NCBI GenBank assembly: GCA_964016875.1
Contig: OZ024719.1
Span: 72,487,224-72,551,223 of the forward strand
Direction of reading: 5' to 3'
DNA: 64,000 nt
From: Fallopia convolvulus
Lineage: Eukaryota; Streptophyta; Magnoliopsida; Caryophyllales; Polygonaceae
Of the stretch, positions 55,074 to 64,000 are shown piece by piece. Each line of letters starts with the position of its first letter. The first letter of the stretch is position 1. The translations under genes and the position numbers were made by a program. The notes under the pieces were generated by a model that made no database searches, was not told the origin of the DNA, and worked only from the letters and a program-made list of their open reading frames with translations.

Positions 55074-58000
55074 ATGGCTCGGAATAAGGTATTCATTTAC
55101 TTGTCTTTGTCCCTTGTTGCTATTTTACTTCGTAAAATTCGATCATTGCATTTCTTGCTCTGAATGATGAGTTTGGTCGACGACCCAGTTCAATTCACTT
55201 CAATGATTCCATTTTTTCTTCTTCTATGTTGCTCATTCATTTCTGTGTGCCAAATATCAGCTTTAGCCGTGTAAACTTGTTTAGAAATTAATCATCTTTT
55301 TTGATGCCTTCATAGTTCAATGAATTTGCCCAATAAGGGCTTGTTTGGCTACAGTTTGTTGAAAGTCACATTTTTACCTTCCACGGAGTGCTCATTGTTC
55401 AATAGGGTTTAGCATATTCTGAGTTTTGAAACATGTTTTGAGCTTTTTTGATGTTGGTATGAAAAATTGGCTGCTTAATTCTTTATTGAGTTCCATTTTC
55501 TGTCAGCAAGTTCTTGTTGCTTTGATTGTATTGAACCTTATTATGAACATGGAATATTCTGAACTGCAAGTTCAAGATTGTGTCAGTAATCTACTTTTAT
55601 AGTCAATAACTAAGTGTCATCTAAACTTTTGCCTACAGGAAGCACTGATTTTGTTGGTGGATGTTGGTCCTACAATGCACAAGATTCTGCCCGAGGTTGA
55701 GAAAATTTGCTCATTGCTTATGGAGAAAAAGGTTTTGTTCATCACTTGATATCTTCATTTGGTTGGACATAGTTTCAAACAATTTAGTTTGTTTCACGAT
55801 TGAGAAATGAATCCACATCTGTCTGTGTGTCCTCTTATTGTGTTCATAATACTAGTTTCCTTATCAATGAAAGTAAAATATTTATTTACAAGGTCAGCCA
55901 GGATGTGCAGTTTACTGACTGAACTCTCAATTTTCTTGCAGCTTATTTATAGCAAATATGATGAAGTTGGTGTTGTTCTGTTTGGAACTAAAGGTACCTA
56001 TTGCTGTCACATACTAAGTTTTCTAATGAAGTATATGATCTGTGGAAGTTAGAGGCCTTAAGAAGTGTCCATCTCTGAACAATCACCACAGGCCACTATC
56101 TCTAATGAAGGAAAGAAGCGCTCTAAAGTCTATATGGAAATCTGTGACATGTTGTTCAGATTGTCGGCAAATTTCTGGTCACAAATGTATGCAAAAATTT
56201 ACAGCAAACTTGAACATTTGGGCTCAAATTTTTAGAAAATATCTAATTATCAGCATTCTTTTTTCCTTGTTGACCAATGTTCACTACTTCCATTGCAGAA
56301 GAATAGCAAAAGATGACTGTTTATGTTTTAATGTTAATGTTTTAATGTATATGTGAATAAGCTCTGCTTGGATTTTGGTCAAGCCCACCATTGAAGGCTC
56401 AATAATGCCTGTTTCTATCAGTTCAAATAGAACCATTTTTCTTGAGTCTTTTAATCCATTCCCCTTCATGATGTCATTTTCTAGTTGGCTGATCTAAATT
56501 GTGCGGTCTTGTTATTTATAGTGTAGGGTGTAGGAAGACAAATTCAAAATTAACTTTTTTGTGAGAAAAGTGATGACTGATATTAAAGGCATATCACCTT
56601 ATGAGAAATTGTGCATTTGTATGATGCAATTTAGTGTGTGGAGTAGACAGTTTACTCCTAGGTATAATAATGTGCATGACATGAAGTCTGTTGCCATTTT
56701 CAATTTAGAACAATATGATGTACTATGCATTTCATGGCTCTTCAGAGACTGACAATGACTTGACAACGGAACTGGGTGGATACGAGCATGTGGTGGTTCT
56801 GCAGAGAATTAAAGTAATTGATGAAATACTTGTTGATGCTGTACAACAACTTCCTCGGGGGACTACTGCTGGTGATTGTATCCTTTGCTGTACTATTGGT
56901 TCAATGGTTCTGCCTTTGATAATCTATTCTAGAACTAATTGCCATATTGATATGATTGTCAATGAAGAAGCAATCTTTTCTATATGTTTATCTTCTCTGA
57001 TTTTACTTGCCTGCTGAAGAACCATATGGTATCTGAAAGAAACTGCAATGATTTACTTTGCTGGAGTTTAGATATGATTAGAAAAAGAGGCTTTATATTT
57101 AAAATGTTTAAGGACTATTGTTACAATAATTACCTAGGTAGTGAGCATTCCTGAATATAAACATTATTTTTAAATCTTCAGTTCCTTGACATCCATTATA
57201 GTTCTGGATGCTATTGTTGTTGGGATGGATTTGCTGATAAAGAAGTATGGAGAAACCATCAAGGGTAAAAAACGGGTCTGTTTGATTACTGATTTGCTTT
57301 CTCCTATAAAAGAACCCTATGAAGGAACAAAAGGTGACCAAGTCCTTGCCATTGCTGAACAAATGAATGTACAAGGAATGAAATTTGAATGTATTGTTGT
57401 AAGAGGGGACCTTAGTACTGATGTGAAGAAAAAAGTAAGGAATGAAAATGAACAATTACTGAGCCTTTTCACTAAGAAATGTCACACAAAGACTGTTTAT
57501 GTTGAAAGTCCGGCTTCAATGTTGGGAGCTATCAAGACCCGGAACATAATGCCTGTTACACTATTTAGGGGTGATCTTGAAGTTAGCCCCAGATTGAAGA
57601 TCAAGGTGAGACTTTTTTTTTTGAATGTTGCATCCTATCTATTATGAATGAAGGAATAATTGCTTTATAATTTGTTTTATGTGTATAGGTTTGGGTGTAC
57701 AAGAAAACTTGCAAGGAGAGGTTTCCTTCCTTAAAGAAGTACTCAGATAAAGCGCCCCCAAGCGATAAGTTTGCCACTCATGAAGTTAAGATAGACTATG
57801 AATACAAAAGTGCTATAGACCCTGAAAGAATTGTTCCTCCAGAACAAAGGATCAAAGGCTTCCGCTATGGACCACAAGTTGTGCCGATTTCATCTGCTGA
57901 GCTGGAAGCTGTCAAATTTAAACCAGAAAAGGGAGTGAAGCTTTTAGGATTCACTGATGCTTCAAACATACTACGGTAATTTTCCCTTGGAGTTATGGAT

Positions 58001-60036
58001 GCTTTAAGCTTATACTGGCTAGTTATATAATAAGACATATGACTGATGGGTTTCTCATCTTTTTGTATTCTTGAAGTCACTACTACATGAAAGATGTCAA
58101 CATATTCATTGCTGAGCCAGGCAATAAAAATGCGGGTGTAGCAGTTTCTGCTTTGGCAAGAGCAATGAAGGAAATGAATAAGGTTGCCATTGTGCGATGT
58201 GTTTTTAGACAAGGACAGTCGAATGTTGTTATTGGGGTCTTGTCACCAAATGTGTCTAAGAAGGATGCTATTGTAAGCTGTACCTTAAAATTTCTTGTAC
58301 CCATCAGCTGATTATGATCTCATTCCTAAACTGTTGCCCTGTATTTTTCATTCTCGTTCACTGGCTTGTTGGTTCTTTTTTGTACAGCCCGATTCATTCT
58401 ATTTCAACGTGCTTCCATTTGCTGAAGATGTTCGAGAATTCCAATTTCCTTCTTTTAGTAACTTACCCTCGGCTCTCCAGCCAACTGAGGAGCAGCAGGA
58501 GGCTGCAGATGACTTTGTAAAAGCACTTGACCTTGCACCACCTGGCAAGGAAGAGACACTAAAACCTGAAGTTACACCAAACCTTGTTCTTCAGGTATGT
58601 ATTTGAACAGAAACTGTTTTTTATTCTTTAATTTTTATGTCCCATTTAGAGAAGCAAGCATAAATTTTTTGATTCTCTTGATTTGTTAGCAGTTCTTACA
58701 TGCTTAGTACCTTTTATAAATAGGTTCTAACAGTTGGTTTTGTGTTGTACATTAATCCAGCATTTCTACCATTTTCTGGAATTAAAATCAAAGCACCCTG
58801 ATGCAGCAGTACCTCCATTGGATGATACATTAAAGAGCATAACTGTACCTGACCCTGAACTCCTTTCTCAGAACAAGTCTGTGATTGATAAATTTCACAA
58901 TTGCTTTGAACTCAAGGAGAATCCTAAGGTAATGGTTTTCAGTTGCTTGACCTCTGAAGATGCGATATTTTAATTATTTGGCTGATCTTTCTGAAAGCTA
59001 AGAATTGAGCTTCTTACATATTTTGTAACAGATGAAGAAGTCAAGCAAACGAATAAGAGAAAAGCTATTAGGATCTGATGAAGAGAGAAATGGTGTGGAT
59101 GGCGCCCTTGATACCAAGCGGCTGCTTCTGACAGCAGAAAATAGTTCCATGGATATGGTCGAAAAAATTGGAGATTTGACACCTGTCCAAGATTTTGAAG
59201 CCATGTTATCACGTAGGGACAGCCCTGATTGGGTTCAGCGAGCCTTGAGGGAAATGAGGAGCAAAATTCAGTATATGGTGGAAGATTCTTGTGACAACTA
59301 TAATAAGGCTTTGGAATGTCTTCTTGCCCTTCACAAGGGTTGTGTTATTGAACAGGTTTATTTTTCATCTCCCTGAATAATTAGTCAATCGCCCCGGTCA
59401 TTTCTTCATACTTTTGAATAGTCTTAAAAATGGAACATTCTGTTATCTGCAGGAACCTAAGCAGTTCAATGATTTTATTCGGTATCTAAGCAAGCTCTGT
59501 CAGGAAAACTGTTTTGGTGATTTCTGTGAACTAATGTCAAAGGAAGTGAAACCAATCACAAAAGAGGAAGCTGTAGACAGGTTTGTCCATTTGCTTACTA
59601 CTATTCCTGTTCAGAAAAGATGATCATTTTAGCATTTGACACAACTATAAAGGAATTTAATCATTAAACTAATATTCTAAACTTTCTCTCAAATTTACAA
59701 TTTATTTCATACCCACCTCATTTATAGTTTATGAATAAAGAGAGTTTGCATAAAAAGAATTAAAAGTGTGCACTTTTCCCTTTTCCAATAACAAACATTG
59801 TAACTCACCAAATAAATCATTACCTTACAAGAATACAATATTACAAGGCTAAATTGACAATCTTTTTCCAAAGAAGGTATTATTACTCTCCTTGTCAAAA
59901 TTTTTTGGTTAAGGATTATTGTTCACATGCTCTTCGGGTTTTGTTCTGTATCAGTGACGTGACGGGTGATGAAGCTGGAACATATCTGCGTACCGTGGAG
60001 CCAAAAGCCGAACCGAAGCATGAATTGCAACTTTGA
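55074..60036 (+). CDS. KU80: KU80 DNA-repair protein (Ku heterodimer subunit)
   Basis: Exons: 55074-55088, 55639-55731, 55942-55993, 56746-56877, 57202-57605, 57689-57975, 58077-58272, 58388-58594, 58761-58928, 59032-59355, 59453-59580, 59955-60036; about 695 residues with all phases consistent. With KU70 it forms a ring that threads onto DNA ends, starts non-homologous end joining and protects telomeres. The N-terminal vWA-like domain opens EALILLVDVGPTMHKILPEV and contains LDAIVVGMDLLIKKYG and KRVCLITDLLSP. The central beta-barrel includes MPVTLFRGDLEVSPRLKIKV, RIKGFRYGPQVVPIS, LLGFTDASNILRHYYMKDVN and DSFYFNVLPFAEDVREFQFP. The C-terminal helical part has VQDFEAMLSRRDSPDWVQRA and GCVIEQEPKQFNDFI. 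As in other plants it lacks the long DNA-PKcs-binding tail of vertebrates. Exon 5 starts at 57202 after TTATAG, which restores GDFLDAIVVG. Intron 3 (750 bp) is the longest. Confidence 0.96.
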
Positions 60037-60391
60037 TTTCAGTGTGCTGGTGACTATCAGGAGCTTAGGACTTGTTACATAGTTTAATGACTAGATAAAA
60101 TGTATGTATTCAAAGCAGCCCATTATGAAACCTCTGGCTCTTGTTTTGCATTGTTAGTCAGGAACCGTCTTGAAGGTTGATATCATGCCTATTGGTGATT
60201 TGCTTGGCTTGTTTGTGGATGCTGAATCTTGACTCTTATTAGCTAATGCTTACTGTATTGGTTTGTTAAATTTCATGGTTGGGTTCATTGGTCGTTTTCG
60301 TCAAGTTTAGCATAAATCAGTGGAATAAAATTTGTGCGTAGACAGGATGAAGGATTCAACAAGTTTGAATAATATACGCATTCAACAACAA

Positions 60392-60464
60392 GCCCGTCTA
60401 GCTCAGTTGGTAGAGCGCAAGGCTCTTAACCTTGTGGTCGTGGGTTCGAGCCCCACGGTGGGCG
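60392..60464 (+). tRNA. tRNA-Lys(CTT): tRNA-Lys (anticodon CTT)
   Basis: A 73-nt cloverleaf. Acceptor GCCCGTC pairs with GGTGGGC (with G-T pairs), the D-arm is TAGCTCAGTTGGTAGAGC, the anticodon loop CTCTTAA has anticodon CTT, and the T-arm is GTGGGTTCGAGCCCCAC. A-box (TAGCTCAGTTGG) and B-box (GGTTCGAGCC) are intact, there is no intron, and a T-rich terminator follows about 12 bp downstream. It decodes AAG. Confidence 0.97.
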
Positions 60465-61440
60465 TGTTAATGGTTATTTTATCAATCATTTTTGTAACTG
60501 TTTTTGTATATATTTTAAACATAAAAATTGTTATGGATTACTATAGTTGGTTTGAATATTTTTTAACATGAAATATATTACGATTTATATTTGTTCTATG
60601 TTGCTAATTGTTTTAAGGCTTAATAATTTCCTAGGATTTTTTATCTAATTCTATTTTAAAAATAAAATTTGTGTTAATTGACCCTTGTTTCAATTCATGT
60701 TTTAAGTCTCTTAATTTATTTTTTATCTCTCGATCCGGACATAGTTATTTTACGTTCGGACTAAGGATAGCATATACCTTTAATGAAGATGAGCCTTCCA
60801 ATTCAGTCTTTCTATACACGTCGCAAAGGAGATTCGATCGAATCTAACATCCAGACTAGATACTGCAGAGGCCTTTAATGGGGATGATCTTCGCAATCCA
60901 ATCTTTCCATACATACCACAAGAAAAATTCAAACGAATTCTTAGATAAATATTTAAGAGAACTTAGCGCATCATTCCGCTAGATCAACTGATAATTGGTT
61001 ATTCTCATTATTTCCACATTTAATGCTAGGAGGACCATATGCGATTGACATAGTAACCCAACCAATTTTCATAGCTAACGTGTGCCATACTTAAACACAA
61101 ATAAAAAATATATACATTATAGACTAATAAGTTAATAGTTATTGTATTGATTTGTATACGCCTGCTATCAACTTCTAGATTTGTACTCGAAAATTATTAA
61201 TTATCCGAAAAATTCACCATATTGAGAAAAATCTATCCGTTACTTTCTCATTCAATACGAATTACAAGTATCCCGTCTGACAAGCTCTGCGTTACCAAAT
61301 TCTCTAACTTTTTATCCAACAACAATCACCCACGTCACTCAAAGCGTCATCCAGACGCGCTTACATCAACAAAACGAAAAAAAATTCATTTCCCAGAGCT
61401 TTCTTTTCCCTTCGGGCAAACTAGTAAACATCATTGGGCG
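60465..61440. other. intergenic with a degenerate ~90-bp direct repeat
   Basis: CCTTTAATGAAGATGAGCCTTCC (about 60778) and CCTTTAATGGGGATGATCTTCG (about 60872), each followed by CAATC/TTCAGTCTTTC and TAC-rich sequence, are two diverged copies of a ~95-bp unit. The rest is AT-rich. 61300-61537 is the leader of the next gene. Confidence 0.5.
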
Positions 61441-61537
61441 GAGGAGGTCAGGTATTGGAGAGAGAAATCTCATTTTTCTTGGATTTTGGGGGGTTTGGGA
61501 TTGTTTGTGTGTTTTATTGGGTTACCTGTGAGCGAGT

Positions 61538-64000
61538 ATGCACAGATCTGGGGCTGTAATGGCGTGGAACGTCTTCAAGTTCTGTACGGCCTTGCGCGGC
61601 TTGGGCTCGATCATGATTTTGTTGGTCCTCGGAATTGTCGGTGTCACTTATTATGCCGTCGTTTTGACCAACTACGGCCCTGCCCTCTCCAATGGCGGCC
61701 TTGAATGCCTCGCTGCTATCGCCGTCTTGATTGTGTTTCATGGTTTGGTAAGCAGCTCTGAATCGGACCCGAAAAGGGCGAATTCCTAATTTGGAGAATT
61801 TGGGGATTTTTTAGTCTTCTTGATCATTCTTGGGCGTGGGATTTGGGGGGATTGATGTTTGAATTAGCTTAGGCTTATGGAAATTCATCTGGGTTTGTGT
61901 TGTATTCGCTTGATTTATAGGAATTGTTTGGCTGATTGTTATTTTTGTTAAGTTAGTCACCCAGAAAAGGTAAGGCTTTTATAACCTAAATTAGTGTCCT
62001 TTTAGGTATCCTGGATTGATCTTTGTGATTTTATATAGGGTTTCAATTTATTATGTGCTTCAATTGAGTTTTGTTATGATCGACTGCCATAACTCTAGTT
62101 AATGGGTTACCAAAAATTCAGAATGATCAAACCTTCTAGACCAGCTAGAGTCTTGAATTCTTTCATCTCTGGTGGGTCGATCTATAATATTTAGATGGAA
62201 AGTCAGTTCTTTTGCATTTTTGCTCTTAACAGTACATTTTTGCATTTGTGTAAGTTTAAATTTTTTGTTCTCATTGTTTAATGTGGGTTCTGAAGTTTTA
62301 AGTTTGAATCAGTTGTCTGGGGTCCAAGTGTGCCATTGTTCTTTACCTGAAAATGAATTCTTTTGGCTGATTTCGGCCGAACACGACAAAAAAACATCTT
62401 TAACATATTACAATACAAATTGCAGTTAGTTATGCTCCTGTGGAGTTACTTTTCTGTCGTTTTCACGGATCCCGGTACTGTGCCACCTAATTGGAGACCA
62501 TCATTAGACGAAGAGAGAGGTGAAGCGGATCCGTTGACTGGATCTGATCATAGTGGTTTGCCAGCTGACCCATCCAATCCGAAAATCCGTTTTTGTAGAA
62601 AATGCAACCAGTTGAAACCTCCTCGTTGCCATCACTGTTCTGTTTGTAAGTAATTCGTTGCATATGTTTTTTATTGTTGAAGTCTGTTTAGACAATTTAT
62701 GAATAGAAATAATGTGAAAGTAATCATTTTTCAGGTGGGAGATGCGTTCTTAAAATGGATCACCACTGTGTGTGGGTTGTGAACTGTGTTGGGGCATTAA
62801 ACTATAAGTATTTCCTTCTGTTCTTGGTGAGTTGAGTTTATATGCCTAATAAATTCATTTTTAATGCTGTTAATTTGCTATTGCTAATGCTTAATGTTCT
62901 GGTTTGTCTATGTCTGCGATTACGTTGTATCATTGTGCCCTAAAATGTGGAGAGCTGTCTATAGGGGGGCCTAGTAAATTTTATAGTCAAGTGTTGTCAA
63001 ATTTAGAAACTCTTGTGGTCTCTGTCAAGAGGATTTAGCCATTTCCATTATTGAGCATCTGAGTGAATGTTGTGGATTGGTGCATCAATTGATCATAGAT
63101 ATCTTTGGCTGTGGCTAATATAGCAGGGAACTGATTTACAACATGCCATTAAACAAAAGAGACGTGAACAATGGAAATAAAGCACTGTTCAATCATTATA
63201 AGAAACACTATTGCAGTAATAAACACGTCTGCATTATTCACCTTGGTTGTATGGTTATATATATAAAAAAAAAGGAGCTAGGCTTTTTGAAGAAGAAGTA
63301 AGTAGTTACATGGGGAAAGCTTTTGTGTGATCTAAGCAGTCACCCTTTCTTGCTTGGGGGGTGCACCAAATCAAATTTGGAAATAAAGAAGCTTGCTCCG
63401 CCAAGTATTTAAAGGCCGTGATTAAGTATTTAACAACCAATTGCCGGAGGATCAAATTGAAGAACCTTGGAGATTGTGGATATTAAATATTCAAGATTTC
63501 ATAATTCTTCCTTTTGATTTTTAGATTTTCATTAAATCGTTATGTGGTTTCCTTATGAAGTATTGTCATGTTATCATGTGTTTACAAATGCTGTTTTAAA
63601 TATTTGATTCTGCGTACATATCATGTCAATGGTTTTTTTTTTGTACTTGGCAACTTCAGAAAAAGGCTCTACACATTTGTGACTTATTAATTCTTATATC
63701 CAATGCAGTTCTACACATTTCTGGAGACGGCGGTTGTCACTGTATCATTATTTCCTCAATTTATAGCATTCTTCAGCGACGGAGAGATAGCTGGAACTCC
63801 AACCACATTGGCTACTACATTCCTTGCATTTGGTAGTGGTTTTTACAATCAATCCCTGTTGTTTAAGTATTTTCGCTAAGAAAGTGAAATTGTTCCTGAC
63901 ATGGGGATTTTTTTTGCAGTTCTGAATCTTGCCTTTTCATTGTCTGTGTTTGGATTCATGGTCATGCATATGTCTTTGGTGGCTGGTAATACAACTACTA
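61538..64000 (+). CDS. DHHC-type protein S-acyltransferase (PAT13/PAT14-like), 3' end beyond window
   Basis: Exons: 61538-61747, 62426-62645, 62735-62826, 63709-63832 and 63920 to the window end. The start MHRSGAVMAWNVFKFCTALR GLGSIMILLVLGIVGVTYYA matches plant PAT13/14 closely. There are two N-terminal membrane helices. The cytosolic loop carries FTDPGTVPPNWRP (the DPG motif of this family) and the Cys-rich domain FCRKCNQLKPPRCHHCSVCG RCVLKMDHHCVWVVNCVG, with the catalytic DHHC at 152-155. Helix 3 (FYTFLETAVVTVSL) and helix 4 (VLNLAFSLSVFGFMVMHMSL) follow. The enzyme transfers palmitate to cysteines of target proteins at Golgi or other endomembranes. The window ends in VAGNTTT, so the TTxE motif and C-terminus are missing only because of the cut. 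Confidence 0.96.

Noticed and set aside
61222..61704. 160-residue frame overlapping the start of the S-acyltransferase gene
   Set aside because: Covers the leader and a wrong frame of exon 1; the frame from 61538 matches the PAT family throughout.
1..64000. CRISPR arrays, operons, rRNA genes, integrated viral sequence
   Set aside because: No regularly spaced repeats of that type, no bacterial gene layout, no rRNA cores and no viral replication or coat motifs were seen.

Overview
The window is nuclear DNA of a flowering plant, almost certainly a eudicot. It is AT-rich, its genes have many introns with GT/AG borders, and it carries a plant-type Pol III U6 gene. Its gene families are plant-specific or plant-typical: LBD, MAP65, YSL, AHL, S-protein homologue and F-box/DUF295. 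It is studded with small DNA transposons and retroelement scraps. I cannot name the species. No CRISPR, operon, phage or organellar signature is present.

Layout. 1-1373: last exon of an LBD transcription factor whose first exon lies to the left; the intron holds MITE-like DNA. 1790-1955: complete U6 snRNA gene with USE and TATA box (minus). 3687-5792: intronless 701-residue protein with an integrase-like HHCC finger and a FAR1/WRKY-GCM1-like finger. 7566-11293: MAP65-3-like microtubule bundler, 13 exons. 11744-13670: decayed F-box/DUF295 gene split by a MITE (minus). 15.5-19.7 kb: two paralogous small secreted Ser-Pro-rich peptides, one with an in-frame stop, bracketing a triplicated promoter/5'UTR-like segment. 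21260-21675: S-protein homologue with a -1 frameshift (minus). 23.0-24.6 kb: possible spliced transcript of unknown coding status. 27915-32191: divergent YSL metal-chelate transporter with a repetitive acidic N-terminal extension and a -1 frameshift. 33677-35639: small LTR retrotransposon with TSD and PPT (minus). 35.6-43.4 kb: gene-poor, with MITEs, a SINE and a possible solo LTR. 44204-47251: AT-hook/PPC gene (AHL). 47.4-50.2 kb: MITEs and tandem repeats. 50876-53434: PBF1, proteasome 20S beta subunit (minus). 55074-60036: KU80, a DNA end-joining protein, 12 exons. 60392-60464: tRNA-Lys(CTT). 61538-64000: DHHC S-acyltransferase, cut by the window end.

The genes serve unrelated functions (cytokinesis, chromatin, protein turnover, DNA repair, palmitoylation, metal transport) and are not clustered by pathway. 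The most striking accessory structure is a set of eight loci where long direct repeats (15-35 bp) flank either a full SINE-like insert or only 13-18 bp of poly(T)GG or CCpoly(A) sequence, as expected for extreme 5' truncation of retro-insertions. The second is a family of hAT-like MITEs built on TAG(A/G)G..TGTCAA / GGGTCGGGT sequence, many with 8-bp target duplications still visible.
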